Assembly (NCBI RefSeq): GCF_000277125.1
Contig: NC_016946.1
Coordinates: 868,001 to 932,000, forward strand
Source: Mycobacterium intracellulare ATCC 13950
GTDB lineage: Bacteria > Actinomycetota > Actinomycetes > Mycobacteriales > Mycobacteriaceae
Direction of reading: 5' to 3'
DNA: 64,000 nt
Shown: positions 20,333 through 28,817 of the stretch, one piece after another
Numbering within the stretch: position 1 is the stretch's first letter
Layout: every line of letters starts with the position of its first letter
Notes under the pieces: generated by a model
Seen by the model: only the letters and a program-made list of their open reading frames with translations
Database searches by the model: none
Told to the model about the DNA's origin: nothing
Program-made: the position numbers and the translations under genes

Positions 20333-21103
20333 ATGCCTATTCGTGACAGCGCCCCGCTGGGCGCCCCATGCTGGATCGATCTGACCACGTCCGACGTCGC
20401 CCGCGCCCAGGATTTCTACGGCACGGTCTTCGGCTGGACGTTCGAATCCGCCGGGCCCGAGTACGGCGGATATGTCAACGCAGCCAAGGGCGGCCACCCC
20501 GTCGCCGGGATCATGGCCAACCGGGCCGGGGCCGAGGCGCCGGACCGCTGGGTTACCTATTTCCACACCGCCGACATCCAGACCACGCTGGCCGCGGTGA
20601 CCGGGGCGGGCGGTTCGGTCTGCATGGCGATGGAGGTGCCCGCCAAGGGCCACATGGGCCTGGCGACCGACCCCGCCGGCGCGACGTTCGGTTTGTGGCA
20701 GCCGCTGCAGCACCGCGGTTTCGAGATCATCGGAGCGGCCGGCGCCCCCGTCTGGCATCAGCTGACCACCCGCGACTACGGCGCGGCCCTCGACTTCTAC
20801 CGCGACGTCCTCGGCTGGCGTACCGAATCCGAGTCCGATACCGACGAATTCCGCTACACCACAGCGTGGTTCGGCGACGAGCAATTGCTCGGCGTGATGG
20901 ACGGCGCCTCGCTGCTACCCGAGGGCGTCCCGTCGAACTGGGTGACCTTCTTCGGCGCCGAGGACGTCGACAAGACCCTGCGAGTGATCGTCGACAACGG
21001 CGGCGCGGTGGTGCGCGACGCCGAGGACACCCCGTATGGACGGCTGGCCGCCGCGACCGATCCGACGGGCGCCCCGTTCAACCTGTCCTCGCTGCAGACC
21101 TAG
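20333..21103 (+). CDS. Two-domain VOC (glyoxalase-like) protein (Rv0911-like)
   Basis: A 256-residue protein with two tandem vicinal-oxygen-chelate domains. Each domain starts with a similar strand-helix: CWIDLTTSDVARAQDFYGTV near residue 11 and VWHQLTTRDYGAALDFYRDV near residue 140. Each ends with a metal-side strand, ATDPAGATFGLWQ and ATDPTGAPFNLSS. The arrangement matches actinobacterial hydroxylase/glyoxalase-like proteins of unknown substrate. A perfect AGGAGG lies five bases before the ATG. It is preceded by an 83-base gap and belongs to the plus-strand run after ctpE. Confidence 0.87.
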   Translation: MPIRDSAPLGAPCWIDLTTSDVARAQDFYGTVFGWTFESAGPEYGGYVNAAKGGHPVAGIMANRAGAEAPDRWVTYFHTADIQTTLAAVTGAGGSVCMAMEVPAKGHMGLATDPAGATFGLWQPLQHRGFEIIGAAGAPVWHQLTTRDYGAALDFYRDVLGWRTESESDTDEFRYTTAWFGDEQLLGVMDGASLLPEGVPSNWVTFFGAEDVDKTLRVIVDNGGAVVRDAEDTPYGRLAAATDPTGAPFNLSSLQT

Positions 21104-21176
21104 CTGACGAGCGCCGCCACGCTAGGACGACGCTCGGTGCCGCGGGCCGGCGGCGGAGTCGGTTAACCTCGCTACC

Positions 21177-21611
21177 ATGACTCGCCGACTGCGCCCCGGT
21201 TGGCTGGTGGCGTTTTTCGCCGTGGTGGTTTCGGCCAGCGCGTGGCTGCCGTGGCTGAGGACGGCGGTCAACGGCGGGGGCTGGGCCAACGCCATCGGAG
21301 GCGCCCACGGCAACTTGGAACTGCCCCCGGGGTTCGGCGCCGGCCAGCTCATCGTGCTGCTGGCCTCGACGCTGCTGGTGGCCGGCGCAATGATGGGCCG
21401 AGGATTGTCGGTGAAGCTCGCTTCGGTTGCGGCGCTGCTGATTTCGCTGTTGATCGTGGCGCTGACGGTGTGGTACTACAAGCTCAACGTCAACCCGCCG
21501 GTGTCGGCCGAATACGGCCTCTACGTCGGTGCGGGCGGCGCGGTGTGCGCTGCGGCGTGCTCGATCGTGGCGGTGATCTCGGCGTTGGCCTCGGGACGGC
21601 CGCGGCGCTGA
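21177..21611 (+). CDS. Four-helix membrane protein (Rv0912-like)
   Basis: A 144-residue integral membrane protein with about four hydrophobic helices (residues 8-25, 52-70, 76-98 and 108-135). The N-terminus MTRRLRPGWLVAFFAVVVSA fits a signal-anchor. No catalytic motif is visible and no function is known. It is close in length to M. tuberculosis Rv0912 (about 147). It converges with the VOC gene at 21616, with only four bases between the stops. Confidence 0.8.
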   Translation: MTRRLRPGWLVAFFAVVVSASAWLPWLRTAVNGGGWANAIGGAHGNLELPPGFGAGQLIVLLASTLLVAGAMMGRGLSVKLASVAALLISLLIVALTVWYYKLNVNPPVSAEYGLYVGAGGAVCAAACSIVAVISALASGRPRR

Positions 21612-21615
21612 GCCC

Positions 21616-22104
21616 TCACGCCGACGGGAACTCGTGCTTCCCCGAAGCGGCGCTGGTGTCGGGCTCGTTGACGCCGAACACGAAGGGCGCGAATACGATC
21701 TCGCGCCCGTCGGGATCCCGATAGGTGATCGCGCCCGTGGCCGCCCAGTACGGGTGCTGGTCGACGGGTTCGACGCCCGCGTCGTGCAGGCGCGCGAGTG
21801 CGGCTCGTTGTGCTTTGGGGTCCGGAAAATAAAGACAGAGCTGTTCATGGGGGTCCACCGCGACGTCGTCGGCGGCCTGCACGATCTCCATGGTGAGGTT
21901 CCAGCTGGGGAGCCCGAAGATCGCGCCGTTGCTGCCGTAGCTGTCCTCGAACGTCTCATAGAGCGGCAGGCCGACGAGGTCGCGGTAGAACCGCACCGTT
22001 TCCGCGAAGTGCGAGGAACGGCGCGCGAAGCGGATGCCGCCGATGGGGGCCAACTGCGGCGGCCAGTGCGTCGTGCGGTGGTGCTTGTGCTGGTCGGTGG
22101 TCAT
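21616..22104 (-). CDS. VOC-family protein downstream of the carotenoid oxygenase
   Basis: A 162-residue glyoxalase/bleomycin-resistance-type protein. IGGIRFARRSSHFAETVRFY is the first half-domain and ITYRDPDGREIVFAPFVFG the last metal-side strand. The ATG at 22104 shares one base with the stop of the carotenoid oxygenase gene, so the two are translationally coupled. This suggests it acts on the same or a related lipophilic product, but the substrate is unknown. It has no counterpart at this place in M. tuberculosis as far as I recall. Confidence 0.85.
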   Translation of the reverse strand: MTTDQHKHHRTTHWPPQLAPIGGIRFARRSSHFAETVRFYRDLVGLPLYETFEDSYGSNGAIFGLPSWNLTMEIVQAADDVAVDPHEQLCLYFPDPKAQRAALARLHDAGVEPVDQHPYWAATGAITYRDPDGREIVFAPFVFGVNEPDTSAASGKHEFPSA

Positions 22105-23630
22105 CACAGTCCGATCGCGTCCGCGGCGGACTCGGCGGTGTCCCAGCGGCGCAGCTCGGAGCCGGGCGCCCAGGTCGAGTGGGTGCCGCTGGAAATCCGT
22201 TCCGGCAGTGGGAGTTTGCACACCGGCCCGTCGCCGGGGCGGGTGGCGTCGAACACGAGGCAATACGAGGCGTCGGTGTTCATGTCGGTGGTGAGCGTGA
22301 TCAGGTAGCCGTCGTCTTCGCCGGTGCCGCCGACGCGCGGTGCCATCGCGGTCTCGCTGCCGTAGACGCCGTCCCCGAACGAGAACCGCTCCTCGGTTCC
22401 GGTGCGCAGGTCGTGTTTGACCAGGCCGTCGAACAGGAACCAACCCGGCTTGCCCGTGGCCGCATAGACGTAGCGGTAGTCGGCGGCCGCGTAGCCGGGG
22501 TTGATGGTGCCGAACTCGGTGACGGATTCGAACAGCCGCTCTTCGCGCACCTCGCCGGTGACCAGGTTGAAGTGCCACCGGTGCAGGCGTGCCTGCAGGC
22601 GATCCAGGGCTAAGAAGCGGAACAGTTTGTCCCACTTGGTTCCACCGGTATCGAGCGGGGACGGGTCGCCTTCGAAGAAGCCGTCGAGCACGATCTCGTC
22701 GCCGTCCTCGTAGGCGTTGGTGAAGTGCAGCACGAACGTGGGGTCGGCCTCGAACCAGCGAATGTCCTCGGTCCCGCCGCGGCGCGGGATCACCGCGAAC
22801 CGCGACGGGATGTCGGGGTGGAAGCGCGGCAGGTGCACGTCGTGCTCGAGCAGCTGAGGATCCCAGAACAACGGGAAATCGTTGAGAATTGCGTAGTTTT
22901 CGGTGAACGCCATGTCGTGGGAGAGGCGCGGACCGGGCAGCGGGATGTCGACGTAGTGGGTCAGTTCGTTGCGCTCGTCGACGACACCGTAATGCATGTA
23001 CGGGTCTTGCTTGCTGTAGTTGAAGAACAGCAGTTCACCGGTTGCGTTGTCTACCTTGGGGTGTGCGGACACGCCCCACGCGGTCGGGAAGCGCCCGTTC
23101 CAGGACTCCTTGCCGAGCGTGTCACCCGAATACGGGTCGATTCGGTACAGGTCGCCGCACTGGTAGAAACTGCTCAGCGCGACGCCGCGATGCACGATGA
23201 CGTCGGTGCTCGACGCGTCCTTCATCCGCGTTCGCGCGCCCCAGCCTTGCCGGCCCTGCGCCAGTTGCACGGGCTCGGCCAGCCCCGGCCACAGCGGCCC
23301 GCTGGCCTCGCTCTCGGCCAGGAATCCGTCGGTGCGGATAAAACGGTTGCGGTAGAAGGCCTTTCCATCGCGGAAGCCGACCACGTGCACCATGCCGTCG
23401 CCGTCGAAGGGGTGATAGGTCTTGAACGCGGGGTGCAGCGGGTTCTCGGTGTTGCGCAGATAGACGCCGTCCAGGTCGCCCGGGATCTCACCCTCGACCG
23501 CGGCCAGGTCGTCGGCGTCCCACTCGGTGGTCTGAGGACGCCACGGGCCCGTCCGGTAGGGGTGGTCGTCGTCCTCGGGAAGGGTGGACAGGAACTTGCC
23601 GACGATCGCTATATCTTTTGGCAAGTCCAT
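22104..23630 (-). CDS. Carotenoid cleavage oxygenase (Rv0913c-like)
   Basis: A 508-residue Fe(II)-dependent carotenoid oxygenase of the RPE65/lignostilbene dioxygenase family. The four iron-ligand histidines are recognisable in order: SAHPKVD, RLSHDMAFTENY, VLHFTNAYEDGD and SGTHSTWAPGSEL near the C-terminus. The N-terminal IPGDLDGVYLRNTENPLHP is diagnostic. The M. tuberculosis enzyme is reported to cleave several carotenoids and apocarotenoids. The ATG at 23630 follows AAAGGCGG at good spacing and begins one base after the thiolase stop; an ATG at 23651 would overlap it. Confidence 0.93.
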   Translation of the reverse strand: MDLPKDIAIVGKFLSTLPEDDDHPYRTGPWRPQTTEWDADDLAAVEGEIPGDLDGVYLRNTENPLHPAFKTYHPFDGDGMVHVVGFRDGKAFYRNRFIRTDGFLAESEASGPLWPGLAEPVQLAQGRQGWGARTRMKDASSTDVIVHRGVALSSFYQCGDLYRIDPYSGDTLGKESWNGRFPTAWGVSAHPKVDNATGELLFFNYSKQDPYMHYGVVDERNELTHYVDIPLPGPRLSHDMAFTENYAILNDFPLFWDPQLLEHDVHLPRFHPDIPSRFAVIPRRGGTEDIRWFEADPTFVLHFTNAYEDGDEIVLDGFFEGDPSPLDTGGTKWDKLFRFLALDRLQARLHRWHFNLVTGEVREERLFESVTEFGTINPGYAAADYRYVYAATGKPGWFLFDGLVKHDLRTGTEERFSFGDGVYGSETAMAPRVGGTGEDDGYLITLTTDMNTDASYCLVFDATRPGDGPVCKLPLPERISSGTHSTWAPGSELRRWDTAESAADAIGL

Positions 23631-23631
23631 C

Positions 23632-24852
23632 TCAACCGCCTTTGCTGACAACGAAACTCACGGTGGTGGCGGTGCTGCCGCCGAAATTGAGGGTCCCGAA
23701 GGTTTGCGCACCGTCGACCTGATAGTCGCCGGCGGCGCCGCTGACCTGCTTGGCCGCGTCGAGCAGCATCCGCACCCCGGAGGCGCCCACCGGATGCCCG
23801 CCACCGATCAACCCGCCGCTGGGATTGATCGGCAGCCTCCCCCCGATCTCGATCTCGCCGTTTTCGATCGCCTTCCATGACTCGCCCGGGCCGGTCAACC
23901 CGATGTGGTCGATGGCCAAGTACTCGCTGGGAGTGAAGCAGTCGTGCACCTCGAACCCGTCGATGTCGTCGAGGCCGCGCCCCGCCCGGCGCAGCGCGTC
24001 GAGCACCGCCGCCCGCACATGCGGCAACACGTAAAGATCGTCGCCGGCACGGTCCAGTTTCTGCTGCAGCCCCAGCCCGACGGTGCGATGACCCCAGCCC
24101 TCGATCCGGCCGATCGGGCGCGCGTCGGGGTGGTTGCGCAGGTAGGCGTCGTTGACGAGCACCAATCCCGCGCCGCCGTCGGTCATTTGGCTGCAGTCGA
24201 AGCGTCGCAGCCGGCCCTCGGTGATCGGGTTGGCGTCGTCGTCGTCGGTGATGGGATCGGGGACGGTCCACCCGCGGGTCTGGGCGTTGGGGTTGCGGCG
24301 GGCGTTGGCGAAGTTGAGCTGGGCGATGGCCCGCAGGTGCGCGTCGTCCAGTCCGTACCGGCGGTCGTACTCGTCGGCCACCCGGGCGAACATGGACGGC
24401 CACAGGTAGCGCGCGTCGGCCCCCTCGTGACCGGTCCACGCCGCGGCCCCCAGATGCTGCGCGGCGGTGTCGCCCGGGACTGTTTTCTCGAGCTCGATGC
24501 CCACTACCAGCGCGGTGTCGTAGGCGCCCGACCGCAGATCGGCCATCGCCGCCAGCGCCGCCACGCTGCCGGAGGCGCAGGCGGCTTCGTGGCGCGACGC
24601 CGGGGTGTCCCAGAGGCCTTCGCAGACCGTGGCGGGCATCGCCCCGAGGTGGCCCTGCCGGGCGAACATCTCGCCGAACGCGTTGCCGACATGCACCACT
24701 TCGATGTCGGCCGCGTCCAGCTTGGCCGTCGCCAGCGTCGCGTCGACGACCTCGGCGGTCAGCGCGGCGAAGTCGTGGCCTTCCCTGATGAGGTTGCGAG
24801 CAAAATCGCTTTGGTAACCGCCGAGAATCCACACACCGGAGGAGCGATCCAT
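23632..24852 (-). CDS. Thiolase-like acetyl-CoA acetyltransferase (Rv0914c-like)
   Basis: A 406-residue thiolase-superfamily protein, similar in length to Rv0914c (about 412). The nucleophilic cysteine lies in HEAACASGSVA, an HDCFTPSEY loop supplies the histidine, and the C-terminal GGGHPVGASGVRM carries the catalytic His/Gly segment. This is the SCP-x-type thiolase pattern used in sterol side-chain and branched acyl-CoA degradation. The start MDRSSGVWILGG at 24852 was chosen over the ATG at 24927. First gene of a tightly packed operon with the carotenoid oxygenase and a VOC protein. Confidence 0.9.
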   Translation of the reverse strand: MDRSSGVWILGGYQSDFARNLIREGHDFAALTAEVVDATLATAKLDAADIEVVHVGNAFGEMFARQGHLGAMPATVCEGLWDTPASRHEAACASGSVAALAAMADLRSGAYDTALVVGIELEKTVPGDTAAQHLGAAAWTGHEGADARYLWPSMFARVADEYDRRYGLDDAHLRAIAQLNFANARRNPNAQTRGWTVPDPITDDDDANPITEGRLRRFDCSQMTDGGAGLVLVNDAYLRNHPDARPIGRIEGWGHRTVGLGLQQKLDRAGDDLYVLPHVRAAVLDALRRAGRGLDDIDGFEVHDCFTPSEYLAIDHIGLTGPGESWKAIENGEIEIGGRLPINPSGGLIGGGHPVGASGVRMLLDAAKQVSGAAGDYQVDGAQTFGTLNFGGSTATTVSFVVSKGG

Positions 24853-25710
24853 ACGCCGACGGTACTCCCGGGCGCGGCGGTTGTTGAGGCCTATCGGCGG
24901 GCCGCCGCGGCTCCCTGGGTGGTCCAAAGAGGGCGGCCCCGTCGGCTCTCGGGCTGAACCGACGGGACCTAGGCGGGCGCGAAGGCCGGCCGACGCACTC
25001 GCCTACTGTTGGATCATTGCCCCCCAGCGGTGCCGACAAACATGCGGCCTCAATCTATTTGACGTCTCGTTGATGCCGGGCCGCCGACGGCGCCGGGTCT
25101 GGTTAACGTCGATTCACCTTTTCCGGGTGCGCGCGGGCCACTCGGGCAGGCGGTCGGCCGGAAGTCTGAGCTGCGGCGATGTGGTGGGGTTGCGCCGTCG
25201 TGCGGCCAGTCCCACCGCGAAGCGGCCACCCCGCATCGTGGCGTCGCACGAGGCTGCGGTGTAAGCCGATATGCGCACCCGTCGGCCGTTCGTTTTGCGG
25301 CCGTCCCAGCAAAGTGGCCGCGACGTCAACCCCCGGGCCGGCGACGACCCCGCGGGGGCCGGCGGCCGCTCGTGAGGACGCGACCGGCTCTTGGCGACCG
25401 GGTGGAAGGCCCGGGGCGGGCTCACCCCCGGGGCAGGTCGGTCTGCGGTCCATCGTGACATCTCGCGGGTCGATACCCGACCCAGCCAGTGGCAGCGTTG
25501 GCAAAATCAGAAACGCCGATTAACAGCTTGCATATTGCTTCCAGCTAATGCCGCGCGAGGGAAGTCGGGGTGGCGACTGCCGCGTTGCGACACGGTCACG
25601 GATGCATACCTATCGGTTCATCGTTGGTCACATATGCCCCGCAGATCACTATCGTCACATGAGCCAACTACGGACGTCAGCGCGGTGTCCTACCCCTCGA
25701 AAGGTGTTAC
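24853..25710. other. 858-bp region without a supported gene
   Basis: Overlapping open frames of 60-130 codons exist on both strands, but all look like GC-bias shadows with arginine- and proline-rich composition and no start signals. In M. tuberculosis this position begins the PPE14-PE7-betP segment; none of these genes is seen. The last 220 bases are somewhat more AT-rich and should hold the promoter of the DUF4185 gene. I see no RNA gene or clear repeat. Confidence 0.5.
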
Positions 25711-27240
25711 ATGTCGGCGATTCTTCGAAGTGTGTCGCTATCGATGGCGTCGGCGGCCGCTGTCGGATTCGTCCTCGTGGTGGGGCCCGCGCCTACCGCC
25801 CACGCCACGCCGTGCGGTGCCCCCGAGGCAAACGTCGACCCACCCGCCGCGCAGCCGGCGATGCCCGCACCTCAACCGGTCGTGCAGCCGCCGACCGGGC
25901 GCAGGCCCAGTCACACGAATGACCAGGCGCCGCTGCCGAGGCTGGGTCCGCTGATCTCCTCGTTGCTCAAGCCGGCGACGCCGGGGCAGCGCTACTCCGC
26001 GCCGGTCCATCCGCGAGCCGAGGGGCCGACGCCGGGACCCGGACCCTCCGCGCCGCTGCAACAGCAAGCCGAGGTCCTGCCGCCGGCTCCCAACCCGCCC
26101 GCGGTCCCGCAACTGCCGAACGCCAACCCGCTACGGCCGAACGCCGCCCCGGTGCCGCAGCCGCAACCCGAGCCGGGCCCGCCGCCTCCGTCGATCGCGG
26201 GCGCCCCGACGTCCCTCGTCGACTGGGTCACCGGGCCGGACGGCCCCAACAAAACGCTGCAACGGTTCGGCATCTCCGGCACCGACCTCGGGATTGCCTG
26301 GGACAACGGCGATCCCGTCAACCGCCAGGTGCTGATGGCCTTCGGTGACACCTTCGGCTACTGCAAGGTGCACGGCCAGCAGTGGCGCTACAACACCCTG
26401 TTCCGCAGCAACGATCGCGATCTGTCCAAGGGAATCCACATCGCCGACGGCGTGCCGAACGACAAGTATTCCGGCTCGCCGGTGTGGGCGCCCGGGCTCT
26501 CCAAACAGGTCGTCAACACCATCCACAAGGCCGCGCACGAGACGGGAATCATTCCGACCGGGGCGATGTCGATGGGCAGAACCCAGTACATGAGCTACAT
26601 GTCCATCCGCCAGTGGGGCCGTGACGGCGAATGGACAACGAACTATTCGGCGATCGCGCGGTCCAACGACAACGGCCAGAACTGGGGGATCTTCCCCACC
26701 ACGATCCGCACGGCGTCCGCGGATGCCATTCCGGGAGCCGGGTTTACGCCTGGAAACGAGAACTTCCAGATGGGCGCCTTCTTGAAGGGCAAGGACGGCT
26801 ACATCTACCAGTTCGGGACGCCGTCGGGTCGCGGCGGCGCGGCCTTCCTGTCGCGGGTTCCACCGAACCAGTTGCCCGACCTGACCAAGTACCAGTACTG
26901 GAACGGCGACGAGGGCGGTCGTTGGATCCCGAACAATCCGGGTGCGGCGACGCCGATCTTCCCGGCGCCGGTGGGCGAAATGTCGGCCCAGTACAACAGT
27001 TACCTCAAGCAATACCTGGTGCTCTACACCGACGGCGGCAGCAACGACGTCATCGCACGGACCGCGCCGGCGCCGCAGGGGCCGTGGAGTCCCCCGCAAC
27101 CGCTGGTGTCCTCGTTCCAGATGCCCGGCGGCATCTATGCGCCGATGATCCATCCCTGGTCGTCGGGACGGGACCTGTACTTCAACCTGTCGCTGTGGTC
27201 GGCGTACGACGTGATGCTGATGCACACCGTGTTGCCGTAG
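25711..27240 (+). CDS. Secreted proline-rich DUF4185 protein
   Basis: A 509-residue exported protein. Residues 1-35 form a classical signal peptide with a hydrophobic core and an AHA cleavage site. Residues 35-165 are a proline/alanine-rich linker suggestive of cell-wall crossing. From about 175 onwards lies the DUF4185 domain, with VTGPDGPNKTLQRFGISGTDLG, FGDTFGY and repeated beta motifs such as QGPWSPPQPL and IYAPMIHPWSS, a beta-propeller-like, sialidase/glycosidase-like fold. Enzymatic activity is unproven. AAAGG lies before the ATG. It stands alone between two gene-poor regions. Confidence 0.85.
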   Translation: MSAILRSVSLSMASAAAVGFVLVVGPAPTAHATPCGAPEANVDPPAAQPAMPAPQPVVQPPTGRRPSHTNDQAPLPRLGPLISSLLKPATPGQRYSAPVHPRAEGPTPGPGPSAPLQQQAEVLPPAPNPPAVPQLPNANPLRPNAAPVPQPQPEPGPPPPSIAGAPTSLVDWVTGPDGPNKTLQRFGISGTDLGIAWDNGDPVNRQVLMAFGDTFGYCKVHGQQWRYNTLFRSNDRDLSKGIHIADGVPNDKYSGSPVWAPGLSKQVVNTIHKAAHETGIIPTGAMSMGRTQYMSYMSIRQWGRDGEWTTNYSAIARSNDNGQNWGIFPTTIRTASADAIPGAGFTPGNENFQMGAFLKGKDGYIYQFGTPSGRGGAAFLSRVPPNQLPDLTKYQYWNGDEGGRWIPNNPGAATPIFPAPVGEMSAQYNSYLKQYLVLYTDGGSNDVIARTAPAPQGPWSPPQPLVSSFQMPGGIYAPMIHPWSSGRDLYFNLSLWSAYDVMLMHTVLP

Positions 27241-27285
27241 GAAACGTCGCCGTCGAAGATACGATGGTCTGGTGAGAGGAGGGCG

Positions 27286-27669
27286 ATGATGATCGCCTTG
27301 GAGTATCACGACAACTGTTGCGGTCTTGCTGATCCGCTCACTCCTCTCGCCGCGGCCGCGTTACCCGACGACGTGCCTGCCTCATCGGCGGGCGAACTGC
27401 GGGAGAACGGTGACGGCGCGGACGATCACACGGTGTTCGATGGGCACCGCCCGGATTACTGGACCGTGGGCAGGCCGGGGCTCCGAGACATCGAGGTGTG
27501 CATCGAGAGCGCCCGCGCGGACGGCGCCATCAGTCTGGGCCTGGTGGTCAACGGTTTGGATTGCAGCGGGCTCCCGATTGACCAGGCGCTTTCGCTCGCA
27601 GACGCCCGGGGGGATGCGGGCGTCTGCGGCGTTAGCTGCCGGGGAGGCGGACACCTCAAGGCCAGTTAG
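27286..27669 (+). CDS. Hypothetical 127-residue protein, possibly frameshifted near its end
   Basis: Not recognised. A strong AGGAGGG ribosome site sits just before the ATGATG start, and codon third positions are mostly G or C, so the frame looks coding. The middle reads DHTVFDGHRPDYWTVGRPG and SARADGAISLGLVVNGLDC, an acidic small domain. After a run of six G at 27608-27613 the sequence becomes cysteine- and glycine-rich (GVCGVSCRGGG). The +1 frame instead reads ASAALAAGEADTS, which looks more like the preceding part. A frameshift there, real or a sequencing error, is therefore possible. Confidence 0.55.
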   Translation: MMIALEYHDNCCGLADPLTPLAAAALPDDVPASSAGELRENGDGADDHTVFDGHRPDYWTVGRPGLRDIEVCIESARADGAISLGLVVNGLDCSGLPIDQALSLADARGDAGVCGVSCRGGGHLKAS

Positions 27670-27714
27670 TCAGCGGCTGAGGGGATTTCGCGGGGCGAGG
27701 TCACGCGGTATCGG

Positions 27715-27930
27715 CTACGGAGGCAGCGGAATCCACCGCTTGCCATCCGTTGTCCATCCGCACGGCAGGTAGTTCCAGTGCGCCGGCGGATTGGGGTCGA
27801 AACTCAGGCACTTCGGTGCGTAGAACGAAGGGGCGGGAGGAGGCGGTGGCGGCTGGTCCTCAGCGTGTGCGATCGCCCCGCTGAGCATTAAAGCCCCAAC
27901 GGCCATCTGTGTGGCGACTAGCTTCCGCAT
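27715..27930 (-). CDS. Small secreted protein with proline stretch
   Basis: A 71-residue protein with a signal peptide: MRKLVATQMAVGALMLSGAIAHAED, cleaved probably after AHA. The mature part has a run of six prolines and a short conserved-looking motif with two cysteines (KCLSFD and LPCGWT), ending GKRWIPLPP. Small exported mycobacterial proteins of this kind are common and mostly of unknown role. It converges with the upstream hypothetical gene. The start is the only ATG in the frame before the signal peptide. Confidence 0.7.
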   Translation of the reverse strand: MRKLVATQMAVGALMLSGAIAHAEDQPPPPPPAPSFYAPKCLSFDPNPPAHWNYLPCGWTTDGKRWIPLPP

Positions 27931-28817
27931 CGCAGGCCCGGCAAGTGCTATGCCCCAACGAAGCGACGGTCGCTACGTTTCTTCCCTTACGCGCACGGTA
28001 TCGATGGTAGTCCGCATTCCTGCGCTTTGTGGGACTTGATTGCATTTGCTCTGGGCATTTCGGGTGCCGCTCTGGTGGGGGATCGTGAGCGGGTTTGCGT
28101 AGGTGCGGACGCGCGCCGACCTGCTGGTATGGCGTGAACGCAAACTGGACACGGCCTGACCGGAATAAGTACGATCGTGGTCTGTCATTTATCTGATATG
28201 CAAGCAGGAGCACCGCGATGAGATCTGTCGATGAGGGTTTGCCGTCATCGACGGCGGTGAGCGCTTGTCCGATCGCCGCGCGCAGTTTTGCCCCGTTGGC
28301 CGGCCGTCGGCTCGGGCGGGTGCGGCTATGCCTCGCCTCGGTCGCCCGTGAGCAAACACGCCAAGACAGCTGGCGCGCAATTGAAATCATCGCCAATACG
28401 CACAACCGCCGCGTCGAGTCCTATCTGCAGCGTCGGCGGCACCGCCCGTGGCGCAACCGGGGTTCCTAGCCTTCGGCTTTGACCTTCATGTCGACGACGG
28501 TCGGTGACGCTTCGTCACGCCGATGATGCACACCGGTGTCCAGCTAGCAAGTTCACACCGCGGCAACGTATCTGGTCGCGGCATCGGTACTAACCATGTC
28601 AGCTCAGCCGGGGGATGCATGTGCCCGTCGTTGAATCACCCTGCGCTACAACGATAACGGCACATCGCCGGGGCCGCAGCGGATAACCGCTCAAACGATC
28701 CGGCCGAGTCGCGCGTCGATAGGGCGCGGTTACAGAAGTTCATCAAATCATTCAGGCGATGCAGCGGTCGACTCACGTCGCCCTCGGGCGTCGCGCACCG
28801 AGTTATGAGGTATGGCA
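27931..28817. other. Gene-poor region upstream of the PPE pair
   Basis: Apart from the weak 83-codon ORF at 28218-28469, I see no supported gene in these 887 bases. Base composition is somewhat less GC-rich than in the flanks, for example around 28180-28200 and 28730-28760, and codon bias is lacking in all frames. It may carry remnants of lost genes and the promoter of the PPE genes. No tRNA, insertion-sequence end or direct repeat was found. Confidence 0.45.
28218..28469 (+). CDS. Possible small basic protein, weak support
   Basis: An 83-residue ORF that follows an AGGAG at good spacing. The product is arginine-rich and ends ESYLQRRRHRPWRNRGS. No family is recognised. It lies in a gene-poor, probably degraded stretch, and the codon pattern is not convincing. 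It could be a remnant or chance ORF; the ribosome site is the only positive sign. Confidence 0.25.
   Translation: MRSVDEGLPSSTAVSACPIAARSFAPLAGRRLGRVRLCLASVAREQTRQDSWRAIEIIANTHNRRVESYLQRRRHRPWRNRGS

Noticed and set aside
25103..25523. Opposed ORFs of 115-133 codons in the gap before the DUF4185 gene
   Set aside because: Both strands are open over the same bases with Arg/Pro/Gly-rich products and no start signals, typical of non-coding high-GC DNA.
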